Shown here: positions 8,801 through 15,627 of the stretch, piece by piece
How positions within the stretch are numbered: position 1 is the first letter of the stretch
Layout of the letters: each line of letters begins with the position of its first letter
NCBI GenBank assembly: GCA_900544475.1
Contig: UQVU01000032.1
Coordinates: 1-15,790 of the forward strand
Reading direction: 5' to 3'
Source of the DNA: an uncultured Butyricicoccus sp.
GTDB taxonomy: Bacteria > Bacillota > Clostridia > Oscillospirales > Butyricicoccaceae
Length of the DNA: 15,790 bases
Notes under the pieces: generated by a model
The model's input: the letters and a program-made list of their open reading frames with translations, nothing else
What the model was told of the DNA's origin: nothing
The model's database searches: none
Made by a program: the position numbers and the translations under genes

Positions 8801-9420
8801 CCTATTTCGCACTGGATTTCGAGACCGGCAACGCTTCGCCTCTCAGCGCGTGTGCGCTCGGCGTCAGCATTTTCGAGGACGGAAAACTCGCAGGGGAGCG
8901 CGTTTCGCTCTTAAAGCCGCCGTCCTGCGCGGGTAAATTTCACTGGGGCAACGTCCGCGTCAACCACATCAAGGAAAATATGGTGCAGGGCGCGCCGTCG
9001 TTCGCGGAGTTCTGGCGTGAGCTTGCGCCCCGCGCCGAGGGCAGCGTGCTCGTCGCGCACAACGCGATGTTCGACACCGGCGTTCTCTGCGCGTGCCTTT
9101 CGCATTACGGCCTTAAAATGCCCGACTGCCGCTATCTCTGCACGGTCAAGGTGTCGCAGCGCGTGTGGCCGAATTTGACCAACCACAAGCTCGATACCGT
9201 GTCCGACTACCTCGGCATCGCGCTCGACCATCACGAAGCAGGCTCGGACGCCCGGGCGGCCGGTCTGATTTTACAGGCGGCGCTCCGCGAAACCGGTTCT
9301 GCGAACGCGGACGAGCTTGCCGCCGCCATCGGCATGCGCATGGGACGCATTTCGTCCATGGGCACGACCCCGTGCAGCATCGCAAAGGCAAACGCAGAGC
9401 CGCGCAGAACGCACGGCTGA
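8797..9420 (+). CDS. DEDDh 3'-5' exonuclease, DnaQ/RNase T superfamily
   Basis: This is a 207-residue stand-alone exonuclease domain like the DNA polymerase III epsilon subunit. All five catalytic residues of the DEDDh group are present: D7 and E9 in LDFETG (Exo I), D93 in AHNAMFD (Exo II), and H146 with D151 in HHEAGSDA (Exo III). Two divalent metal ions are expected to drive hydrolysis from 3' ends of DNA or RNA. There is no polymerase-binding or BRCT region beyond the domain, only a short basic tail. It overlaps the DUF2461 gene by four bases. The substrate is unknown; repair or RNA trimming are both possible. Confidence 0.88.
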   Translation: MTYFALDFETGNASPLSACALGVSIFEDGKLAGERVSLLKPPSCAGKFHWGNVRVNHIKENMVQGAPSFAEFWRELAPRAEGSVLVAHNAMFDTGVLCACLSHYGLKMPDCRYLCTVKVSQRVWPNLTNHKLDTVSDYLGIALDHHEAGSDARAAGLILQAALRETGSANADELAAAIGMRMGRISSMGTTPCSIAKANAEPRRTHG

Positions 9421-9456
9421 TAAAAGAAAATCTATCCGGAAAAGGAGAGTTACGCT

Positions 9457-9759
9457 ATGAAAAACTATCTGGAAAACGTAGACCGCGAAGCCCTTCGCGC
9501 CCGCGCCGAGCAGATGCTCCATTACGCCGACGAGGCCCGCGACACCGCGAGCCGCTGGACCAATCACGCCGTAGAAAAGGCGCACGGCTTCTCGCTGTTC
9601 GATTTCGCGATTTTCGAAACCTGTCTGCTCTCGCTCGGCCTGTGGCTCGGCGCCTGCTTCTCCAAGTGCTTCAAGAAGATCCGCACGGTGCTGTTTGTCG
9701 CGTTCGCGGCGAGCTGGCTGTATATGCTCTGGCGCGTCTTTTTCGATGACGAGGACTGA
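9457..9759 (+). CDS. Small predicted membrane protein, function unknown
   Basis: I do not recognise this 100-residue protein. A charged, helical N-terminal half (about 1-45, rich in Glu, Arg and Ala, possibly amphipathic) is followed by two hydrophobic segments, about 48-68 and 75-94, joined by a basic KCFKK loop. It ends in FFDDED. This would give a hairpin in the membrane with the soluble part on one side. AAAGGAG (9441-9447) lies 9 bases before the ATG, so it is probably translated. It sits 36 bases after the exonuclease gene and 55 bases before the transporter gene, likely in one transcript. No motif points to a function. Confidence 0.7.
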   Translation: MKNYLENVDREALRARAEQMLHYADEARDTASRWTNHAVEKAHGFSLFDFAIFETCLLSLGLWLGACFSKCFKKIRTVLFVAFAASWLYMLWRVFFDDED

Positions 9760-9775
9760 GCAGAAACGAGTCTGA

Positions 9776-9798
9776 TGCCTGTTCCGCGCGAACGGGCA
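9776..9798 (+). other. Small stem-loop just before the transporter ribosome binding site
   Basis: TGCCTGTTC (9776-9784) pairs with GAACGGGCA (9790-9798), 9 bp with one G-T, around CGCGC. It ends three bases before the AAAGGAG of the next gene. It may tune translation or protect RNA, or mean nothing. Confidence 0.35.
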
Positions 9799-9814
9799 GG
9801 AAAGGAGCCTATTT

Positions 9815-11173
9815 TTGGAGTCACCAAATCAACCGAAAAAAAACAAGCTGAGCGACCGGCCGCACTACTTTCAGTGGGGTCTGACCGCGTTCTGCGTGAT
9901 CGGATGCTGCGTTGTCGTGGCGTTCCTTTTGCAGCAGCTCCCGTTTATCTGGAAAATCGTAAAAAAGCTGTTCGGTGCGCTCAGCCCGTTCATTTACGGC
10001 TTTGTCATGGCGTACCTGCTCATGCCGATTTTCAATATGCTCTACCGGCGCATTCAGCCGCCGATGACCAAACGCTTTCAGCACGGAACGCGCATCGCCA
10101 AGGGCATATGCAGCGGTCTGACGCTGCTCATCGGCGTCGCGGTCGTGACAGGTCTGTTGTGGATGGTGCTGCCGCAGCTCGTTGTCAGCATCTTCTCGCT
10201 CGTCGAGTCGGCGGACTCCTATATGAACGAGGTGTCCCAGTGGTTGAGCGGCCTTCTGAAGGATAATCCGGTCATCGCACGCAACTTCATGCAGGTCTAC
10301 GAGCAGTTCTCCGCACAGCTGGTCAACTGGGTGCAGAATATCGCGCTGCCGCACCTCGTCACCATGATGACGGGCGTCGTTACGACGGTTTCGGTCGTCG
10401 TTGATATTCTCATCGGCATCATTATCGCCCTCTATATCTTGAACGGCAAGGAAACCTTCTGCGCCCAGGCGAAGAAAATGACGTACAGCCTGTTCTCCAT
10501 CGAGCGGGCGAACTCTATTATCGAGCGCGTCGCGCACATCCACCGCGTTTTCGGCGGCTTTATCACCGGCAAGCTCATCGACTCGCTGATTATCGGCGTG
10601 CTGTGCTTCATCGGCATGCGCATCATGATGGCGGTCGGCCTGCTCGGCATCGAGTCGTCCTACGCGCTGCTGATTTCGGTCATTATCGGCATTACGAACA
10701 TCATTCCGTTCTTCGGCCCGTTCATCGGCGCCGTGCCGAGCGCCATCCTTATCATGGTGGTAAGTCCGCTTCAGGCGCTCTATTTCGTCATTTTCATCAT
10801 CATTCTTCAGCAGATCGACGGCAACATCCTCGGCCCGAAAATCCTCGGCAACTCGACCGGTCTTTCGAGCTTCTGGGTCATGTTCGCCATCCTGATTTTC
10901 GGCGGTCTGTTCGGCTTTGTCGGCATGGCGATCGGCGTGCCGCTGTTCGCCGTGATTTACAGCATCGTTTCCGAGTACATCAACCATCTGCTGAAAAAAC
11001 GCGGTCTGTCCGAGGACACGAACGAATACCGCGGCGACAAGCGTCTTGACGCGGAAACGCGCGAGTTCGTTCACGCGGAAACGACCGTTCCGCCCGTGAG
11101 CGCACGCGAGCGCCGCGCTGCCGCCAAGGCGAAGGAACAGCAGAAAAACGAAAGCAAAACGGAAAACGGATAA
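9815..11173 (+). CDS. AI-2E family transporter
   Basis: This is a 452-residue polytopic membrane protein of the AI-2E transporter family (formerly UPF0118/PerM). The start codon is TTG at 9815, with AAAGGAG (9801-9807) 7 bases upstream. Hydrophobic segments lie around residues 20-45, 53-73, 100-128, 180-209, 248-275, 281-310, 312-334 and 352-388, fitting the family's eight helices. Family motifs include FGGFITGKLIDSLIIG (246-261), IIPFFGPFIGAVP (296-308) and QQIDGNILGPKILG (332-345). A charged, Lys/Glu-rich tail follows from about 393. Members range from autoinducer exporters to Na+(Li+)/H+ antiporters, so the substrate cannot be told from this sequence. The gene closes a rightward run that ends at a strong terminator. 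Confidence 0.9.
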   Translation: MESPNQPKKNKLSDRPHYFQWGLTAFCVIGCCVVVAFLLQQLPFIWKIVKKLFGALSPFIYGFVMAYLLMPIFNMLYRRIQPPMTKRFQHGTRIAKGICSGLTLLIGVAVVTGLLWMVLPQLVVSIFSLVESADSYMNEVSQWLSGLLKDNPVIARNFMQVYEQFSAQLVNWVQNIALPHLVTMMTGVVTTVSVVVDILIGIIIALYILNGKETFCAQAKKMTYSLFSIERANSIIERVAHIHRVFGGFITGKLIDSLIIGVLCFIGMRIMMAVGLLGIESSYALLISVIIGITNIIPFFGPFIGAVPSAILIMVVSPLQALYFVIFIIILQQIDGNILGPKILGNSTGLSSFWVMFAILIFGGLFGFVGMAIGVPLFAVIYSIVSEYINHLLKKRGLSEDTNEYRGDKRLDAETREFVHAETTVPPVSARERRAAAKAKEQQKNESKTENG

Positions 11174-11177
11174 GAAA

Positions 11178-11226
11178 AAGGGTATCTGCTCATCTCAGGC
11201 AGATACCCTTGTTTTTGTTTTTTTTT
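11178..11226. terminator. Bidirectional terminator between the transporter and peptidase genes
   Basis: AAGGGTATCTGC (11178-11189) pairs perfectly with GCAGATACCCTT (11199-11210). TTTTTG and a nine-T run follow on the plus strand, and an A5 run at 11175-11179 serves the minus strand. The T-run overlaps the stop codon of the leftward gene. Confidence 0.88.
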
Positions 11227-12289
11227 AGAGAATAACCAGCGATTTCGGCGCGTCGGTGAGATCGATGCAGCCGTCCTCGATGACGTAGAGCATATCCTCG
11301 ATGCGCACGCCGAACTTTCCGGGGAGGTAGATGCCCGGCTCGGCGGTGACGATGCTGCCCGCCGGGAGCGGCTCGGTGCCGCGCGGGGAAGCGGTCGGCG
11401 CTTCATGGATTTCCAGACCGACGCCGTGACCGAAGCCGTGGCCGAAGGCGTCGCCGTAGCCTGCCGCCTCAATGACACGACGGCCTGCCGCATCGACGTC
11501 ACGTCCGGAAACGCCTGCCTTGCAGCACGCAATGCCCGCAAGCTGGGCGTTCAGCACGGTGTCGTAGACCGTCTGCATCTCGTCGGTCACGTGGCCGACT
11601 GCGACCGTGCGCGTCATATCCGAGCAGTAGCCGTCATAGATGCAGCCGAAGTCCATCGTCACGAAGTCGCCCGCCTCGATGGTCTTTTCGGTCGGCACGC
11701 CGTGCGGCTTGGAGCTGTTCGCGCCCGAAACCACGATGGGGTCGAACGACATATTCTCCGCGCCGTAGTGCAGCATGAGGTAGGTGAGGCGTGCGGCGAT
11801 CTCCTTTTCGGTGACGCCAACCTTGATGTCGTTCAGCACTTCCTCGAGCGCCTGCTCGGCGATGCGCTGCGCGGCAACGATTTTCTCGACCTCGGTATCC
11901 TCCTTCATGATGCGCAGGCTCTCCACACCGTCCTCCAGACGGACAGCCGTCCCGTGGAGTGCGGTTGACCACGACATGAATTCCGCGTAGGTCAGGGTCT
12001 TGTCCTCCAGCGCGATTTTTTTCGCGCCGTCCGTGTCGATCAGCTCGTTGATAAGAGCGGAATAGCTCTGACCGGCCTTGATTTCGCGCACCTCGAAGTC
12101 GGAGACAGCGGCGCGGGCCGCCTCGACATAGCGGAAATCGGTGAAGAACACCGCCTGCTTCGCGGAGAGATAGACCGCACCGGCGGTAGAGTGGAAGCCG
12201 GTCGCGTAGCGGCGACTGATCTCGCTCGTCAGCACCATCGCGTCATACGGCTTTTCCGCGAGAAAAGCTCTCAGATCGTCTCGTTTCAT
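11225..12289 (-). CDS. Xaa-Pro dipeptidase/aminopeptidase, M24 family
   Basis: This is a pita-bread fold metallopeptidase of 354 residues, the usual length of PepQ-type enzymes. It would cleave Xaa-Pro bonds in the cytoplasm. The N-terminal creatinase-like domain covers about 1-125 and the M24 catalytic domain about 130-350. The five metal ligands are D213 (MDFGC), D224 (SDMTRT), H288 (GHGVGLEIHE), E317 (TAEPGIY) and E331 (RIEDML). The active-site histidines H196 and H295 are also present. It is the last gene of the leftward operon, 14 bases after aroQ. The aroQ-pepQ pair is common in Firmicutes and is often followed by efp, but here a terminator follows instead. Confidence 0.92.
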   Translation of the reverse strand: MKRDDLRAFLAEKPYDAMVLTSEISRRYATGFHSTAGAVYLSAKQAVFFTDFRYVEAARAAVSDFEVREIKAGQSYSALINELIDTDGAKKIALEDKTLTYAEFMSWSTALHGTAVRLEDGVESLRIMKEDTEVEKIVAAQRIAEQALEEVLNDIKVGVTEKEIAARLTYLMLHYGAENMSFDPIVVSGANSSKPHGVPTEKTIEAGDFVTMDFGCIYDGYCSDMTRTVAVGHVTDEMQTVYDTVLNAQLAGIACCKAGVSGRDVDAAGRRVIEAAGYGDAFGHGFGHGVGLEIHEAPTASPRGTEPLPAGSIVTAEPGIYLPGKFGVRIEDMLYVIEDGCIDLTDAPKSLVIL

Positions 12290-12303
12290 GTGTTTTTCGC
12301 CTC

Positions 12304-12738
12304 TTAACCGATGATAGACTTGACGGCATCGACCGCGAGCAGGTAGCTCTGCTTGCCGAAGCCCGCGATAACGCCGGCGCAGACCGGGCCGATGACCGAC
12401 TTGTGACGGAATTCCTCGCGTGCGTGGATGTTGGACATATGTACCTCGACGCAGGGCAGGCGGACAGCCGCAATCGCGTCGCGGATGGCGTAGCTGTAAT
12501 GCGTGTACGCGCCCGCGTTCATGATGATGGCGTCGCAGTCCTCACGCGCCGCATGGATGCGGTCGATGAGTGCGCCCTCGGAGTTGGACTGGAAAACCGA
12601 GCAGTCCATGCCGAGCCGCTCGCACTTCTGCACGACATCGGCGTTGATGGACGCGAGGGTATCCGTGCCGTAAATGCCCGGCTCGCGCATACCCGTCAGG
12701 TTAAGGTTGGGTCCGTGGATGAGTAATACTTTTTTCAT
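12304..12738 (-). CDS. aroQ: 3-Dehydroquinate dehydratase, type II
   Basis: This enzyme converts 3-dehydroquinate to 3-dehydroshikimate, the third step of the shikimate pathway. It has 144 residues, exactly the size of the small dodecameric type II enzyme. Visible landmarks are HGPNLNLTG (8-16), R18 and the catalytic Y23 (REPGIYG), N74 (NAGAYTHYS), H80, the catalytic H100 (VEVHMSN), and R107 and R111 in the [10 protein letters not shown] segment. The start at 12738 has AAAGGGG about 10 bases upstream, inside the end of the preceding gene. It lies 4 bases after that gene and 14 before the peptidase, clearly in the same operon. Confidence 0.95.
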   Translation of the reverse strand: MKKVLLIHGPNLNLTGMREPGIYGTDTLASINADVVQKCERLGMDCSVFQSNSEGALIDRIHAAREDCDAIIMNAGAYTHYSYAIRDAIAAVRLPCVEVHMSNIHAREEFRHKSVIGPVCAGVIAGFGKQSYLLAVDAVKSIIG

Positions 12739-12742
12739 ATCG

Positions 12743-13603
12743 TTATTCCCCTTTGCAGGTTTGATAGCAGCGCTTCATGGCCAGCGCGTCCTCGGCCTGT
12801 GTCCCGGCGGATTCGCAGATAAACGTCGGTGTGTAGCCGCGTGCGGCGGTCTCTGCGGCGACCGGCGCAAAGTCCGGGCCGTAAACCGTGTCCACGAACG
12901 TCAGGTGGCGCACCTCGCCCTTGTCGTTGTATTCGATGTGCGAGAAATGTGCGTGCAGCTTTGCGGTGCGCTCGCGGCCGATGGTGTTCTCCATCAGGTC
13001 GAACAGCGCCGCCACCTCCTCGCGCGTGCTCATGCGGCCGCCCGTGCGGCAGTTGAGGTGGCCGAAGTCGATGCAGGGCAGCAGACGGTCGTCCGCCGCG
13101 ACCAGCTCGCAGACCTCCTCCGCCGAGCCGAGTACGCTCTTCTTGCCCATGGTTTCGAGGCAGACCGTGCAGCCGGTGAGGTGGTTTTCGTCGAGCGCAC
13201 GCAGGATATTGCGGACATTCGCGTGGGAGTTGCGCATAGCGCGATCGCGCGTCAGCTTGCCCTGACCGCCGCAGTGGACGACCATGCGGGTCGCGCCGAG
13301 CGGCACAGCCAGACGCGCGGTTTCGAGCACGTAGCCGACGTTTTTCTCCATGCGTTCGCTCTCCTCGGAGGAGAGGTTGATGAAGTACGGCGCGTGGATG
13401 CTCATGGCGATGCCGTGCCGACGGGCCGCCGCGCCGATTTTGAGCGCGGTCTCCTCGCCGCATCTGACGCCGCGGCCGCACTGGTACTCAAAGGCGGTAA
13501 GGCCCATCTGTGCGAGCCACGCGGGCGCGTCCTCGCTTTTCTTGAAGCCGGCGGCGGTGAAGGACTCCGAGTTGCCGGCGGGGCCGAATTTGGGTTCATT
13601 CAT
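12743..13603 (-). CDS. Endonuclease IV-like TIM barrel protein
   Basis: This 286-residue protein has the layout of the AP endonuclease 2/endonuclease IV (Nfo) superfamily, which also includes sugar isomerases. Putative metal ligands are H70 (SIHAPYF), H110 (VVHCGG), E150 (LETMG), D179 and H182 (DFGHLN), H219 or H222 (HAHFSHIEY), H233 and E264 (ICESAG). Their spacing follows Escherichia coli Nfo closely (H69, H109, E145, D179, H182, H216, H231, E261). The Asp that in Nfo lies two residues before the last His seems to be Val here. A role in repair of abasic sites is therefore possible but not proven. GGAGG (complement of 13613-13617) is 9 bases from the ATG. The gene overlaps the YqeG gene by 8 bases and is followed 4 bases later by aroQ. 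Confidence 0.78.
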   Translation of the reverse strand: MNEPKFGPAGNSESFTAAGFKKSEDAPAWLAQMGLTAFEYQCGRGVRCGEETALKIGAAARRHGIAMSIHAPYFINLSSEESERMEKNVGYVLETARLAVPLGATRMVVHCGGQGKLTRDRAMRNSHANVRNILRALDENHLTGCTVCLETMGKKSVLGSAEEVCELVAADDRLLPCIDFGHLNCRTGGRMSTREEVAALFDLMENTIGRERTAKLHAHFSHIEYNDKGEVRHLTFVDTVYGPDFAPVAAETAARGYTPTFICESAGTQAEDALAMKRCYQTCKGE

Positions 13604-14105
13604 GGCGCCGCGCCTCCATTCTGCGCCGTCCGCGCGCGATAAAGCCGCGTTCGAGCTGATAGCGGACGTTGATCCAGAAGAAACGCCGGTCGAGCGTTTC
13701 CACGTAGCAGGTCAGTGCGCCTGCGCGGTTGCCGCCGAACACATCGGTGTAGATCTGGTCGCCGATGACGGCGATCTGTGAGATGGGCAGGCCGAGCTTG
13801 TCCACAGCCTGTGCATAAGCGCGCGCGAACGGCTTGTGGGCGCGGCTGATGAAATCCACGCCGAGCGGCTCGCAGAATCTGCCGACGCGCTGCGCGTTGT
13901 TGTTGGAAAAGACCACGACATGGATGCCCGCGTCATCCAGACGGCGGACGAACGATGCGACCTCGTCGGTCGGCAGGGCGGTCTTGTGCGACACCATCGT
14001 GCCGTCCAGGTCGATGAGCGCGGCGCGGATGCCGTGGCGCTTCAGAAGTTCGGGCGTGATGTCGAAAATCGAGTCGAAAACGTAATCGGGTATGAATTTG
14101 CTCAT
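13596..14105 (-). CDS. YqeG-family HAD IIIA phosphatase
   Basis: This 169-residue protein belongs to the HAD superfamily. The nucleophile motif is DLDGT with D32 and D34, motif II is FSNNN (66-70), the motif III lysine is K91 (HKPF), and motif IV is GDQIYTDVFGGN with D116 and D121. The size, absence of a large cap domain and ending match YqeG, related to phosphatidylglycerophosphate phosphatases of the Gep4/PGPP1 type; the substrate here is not known. The start at 14105 gives MSKFIPDYVFDSI, a typical family N-terminus. A longer reading frame back to 14234 was not chosen because it adds a non-family extension. It is the first gene of the leftward operon with the TIM barrel protein, aroQ and the peptidase. 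Confidence 0.87.
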   Translation of the reverse strand: MSKFIPDYVFDSIFDITPELLKRHGIRAALIDLDGTMVSHKTALPTDEVASFVRRLDDAGIHVVVFSNNNAQRVGRFCEPLGVDFISRAHKPFARAYAQAVDKLGLPISQIAVIGDQIYTDVFGGNRAGALTCYVETLDRRFFWINVRYQLERGFIARGRRRMEARRHE

Positions 14106-14178
14106 TCGTACACTCTTTCTATCGGACGGAGAAATTCGTCCGGGATTGGTCGGGAAGTCATGAAAGCAGAACTCCCTG

Positions 14179-14206
14179 CGTATAGTGTAAAGGAATTTAC
14201 CGTAAA
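14179..14206 (-). promoter_or_regulatory. Weak candidate promoter of the yqeG-aroQ-pepQ operon
   Basis: On the minus strand TTTACG (14201-14206) and TATACG (14179-14184) are 16 bases apart in the 143-base divergent gap. The match is moderate. A six-base inverted repeat, CGGACG/CGTCCG, lies downstream near 14125-14144. No good plus-strand promoter for the gene at 14249 was found in the gap. Confidence 0.35.
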
Positions 14207-14248
14207 AGTCCAGAGTGACATCACGATAATGCAAAGGAGTCGTTCTTC

Positions 14249-15016
14249 ATGGTTTTCACCAAAAATCTGGTAGCCGTCTGCGCCGGACGGGACGCGGTCC
14301 GCGCCGCCGAGCAGGGGCTTCAGGTGCTTCACCTGTGTATGGGAGTCAGCGCCTCGGGTGCGCTGGAGCGCCGCCGGGTGCCGGGCGTGCAGCGCGGCTG
14401 TTTTCTCGGGCTGCGCGATTCACCGGGCGAAATGACGCTGTGCGACCCGGAACGGATCGCCGCCGACCTCGTTTTTGAGGCAAGGCGCGTGAACGCCCCG
14501 GGTGTGTTTGCGGATTTCGAGCATGAAACCGCCTCGTCCCTCGCGCTGCTCCGCGCGTTCGATGAGGCGCTGGACGCCGAAGGGATACCGCTTTTCGTGC
14601 CGGTGAGCATCGGGCGCAGTCTGGACCACGCCGTGCTGACCGCCTCGACTGCGCTTTCGGGCGGGAGTCTTACGGCGTATTTTTCGTCCTTGCAGGGCAT
14701 CTACGGCGCACACCGCATCGCGGCGTTTTTACAGCCGGTGTCGCAGGATTTTACCCTCCCGTCCGCCTCTCCGGACGGAAAGCCGCTCTCGGCGGCGGCG
14801 CGGACGGCGCTTCTCGCGGAAACCGGTGCGCAGGTGTTTTTCTCGCGCGAGCTGTGCGCACGGTACTTTACCTACACCGACCGCGAGGGCGGCGCACATT
14901 TCGTGCTGTTCGACGACGGGGAAACGCTCGCGGCGAAGCTCGCGCAGCTGTCCGGCTGCGGCGTGCAGACCGTGTTCGCGCTCTATCCGGACGTGCAGGC
15001 GCTCAGTCGGTCGTGA
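14249..15016 (+). CDS. Unrecognised protein, possibly a degenerate GH18-like TIM barrel
   Basis: I do not recognise this 255-residue protein with certainty. It begins MVFTKNLVAVCAG without a signal peptide or membrane helix, so it is probably cytoplasmic. Residues 86-91 (VFADFE) resemble the strand-4 active-site segment of GH18 hydrolases, which end in DxE. The tail, FDDGETLAAKLAQLSGCGVQ followed by TVFALYPDV (221-249), resembles the last strand of GH18 barrels, where a YDD segment, a helix and a Trp-containing strand follow. The full DxxDxDxE motif is not present. AAAGGAG (14233-14239) lies 9 bases before the ATG, so it is likely translated. It is divergent from yqeG, and its end overlaps the convergent deacylase gene by 14 bases with no terminator between. 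The GH18 link is inference only. Confidence 0.7.
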   Translation: MVFTKNLVAVCAGRDAVRAAEQGLQVLHLCMGVSASGALERRRVPGVQRGCFLGLRDSPGEMTLCDPERIAADLVFEARRVNAPGVFADFEHETASSLALLRAFDEALDAEGIPLFVPVSIGRSLDHAVLTASTALSGGSLTAYFSSLQGIYGAHRIAAFLQPVSQDFTLPSASPDGKPLSAAARTALLAETGAQVFFSRELCARYFTYTDREGGAHFVLFDDGETLAAKLAQLSGCGVQTVFALYPDVQALSRS

Positions 15017-15491
15017 TGGGCGCGGTCTGTGCGCGGACAAGGCCGATAAGGTCGGCCGGGGCGCATTCGATCTGGAAGCCGATTTTGCCGGCGGAAACCA
15101 TGACGGTCGGAACACTCAGCACACTTTCGTCAAACACGGTCGGGAACGCCTTTTTCATGCCGACCGGCGAGCAGCCGCCGCGCACATAGCCCGTCAGGGG
15201 CGTGAGCTCGGACACGTGCAGCATGGCAATGGACTTCTCCCCCACGGCCTTCGCCGCTTTCTTGAGGTCGAGCTCACACGCGACCGGAATGACGAACACG
15301 TACGGCGTCTTGCTCGCGCCGCGGGCAACCAGCGTCTTAAACACCTTCGCCGGGTCCATGCCCGTCATCTGTGCGACGGTCACGCCGTCCACCGCATCGT
15401 CGCCGTGCGGATATGTGTGCGGCGTGTAGGGCACCTTCTTCTGGTCGAGCAGACGCATGACATTTGTTTTTTCGATGGATGATTTCGCCAT
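15003..15491 (-). CDS. ybaK: Cys-tRNA(Pro)/Cys-tRNA(Cys) deacylase, YbaK/EbsC type
   Basis: This 162-residue protein is a trans-editing factor that hydrolyses cysteine wrongly attached to tRNA(Pro). It has the length and motifs of YbaK: TNVMRLLD near the start, K52 in KVFKTLV, an aliphatic strand at 64-71 (YVFVIPVA), and the GYVRGGCSPVGMKK loop at 101-114. The start at 15491 has GGAGGA (complement of 15499-15504) 7 bases upstream. The longer frame to 15542 would cross the -10 box, so it was not used. It diverges from a tRNA-modifying synthetase-like gene. Its 3' end overlaps the convergent gene by 14 bases. Confidence 0.92.
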   Translation of the reverse strand: MAKSSIEKTNVMRLLDQKKVPYTPHTYPHGDDAVDGVTVAQMTGMDPAKVFKTLVARGASKTPYVFVIPVACELDLKKAAKAVGEKSIAMLHVSELTPLTGYVRGGCSPVGMKKAFPTVFDESVLSVPTVMVSAGKIGFQIECAPADLIGLVRAQTAPITTD

Positions 15492-15521
15492 GAGACATTC
15501 CTCCGCTGATAATAACACTTT

Positions 15522-15550
15522 ATTATATCCGATTTCCCGCATAGTTTCAA
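15522..15550 (-). promoter_or_regulatory. Promoter of the ybaK-type gene
   Basis: On the minus strand TTGAAA (15545-15550) and a consensus TATAAT (15522-15527) are 17 bases apart. Transcription would begin near 15515, about 24 bases before the ATG. Confidence 0.8.
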
Positions 15551-15569
15551 GTGATTTGGCGCAAAAGCG

Positions 15570-15597
15570 TTGCCAACCGGCGCGGTTATGCTATAAT
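15570..15597 (+). promoter_or_regulatory. Promoter of the gluQRS gene
   Basis: TTGCCA (15570-15575) and a consensus TATAAT (15592-15597) are 16 bases apart, with an extended -10 TG at 15589-15590. It runs back to back with the ybaK promoter; the -35 boxes are only 19 bases apart, so one bound regulator could affect both. Confidence 0.75.
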
Positions 15598-15627
15598 ACG
15601 CTCAGTATGAAACCGGAGGGATGACCG

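Noticed and set aside
9821..11074. Minus-strand frame opposite the AI-2E-family transporter gene (417 codons)
   Set aside because: It consists almost wholly of Asp/Glu/Arg/His/Ala, the expected complement of membrane-helix codons, and has no start signal.
14225..14230. GATAAT as the -10 box for the gene at 14249
   Set aside because: The start of transcription would fall inside or after the ribosome binding site, and no -35 box fits.
14106..14234. 43-residue N-terminal extension of the YqeG phosphatase
   Set aside because: It crosses the candidate promoter and is not family-like; MSKFIPDY is the expected beginning.
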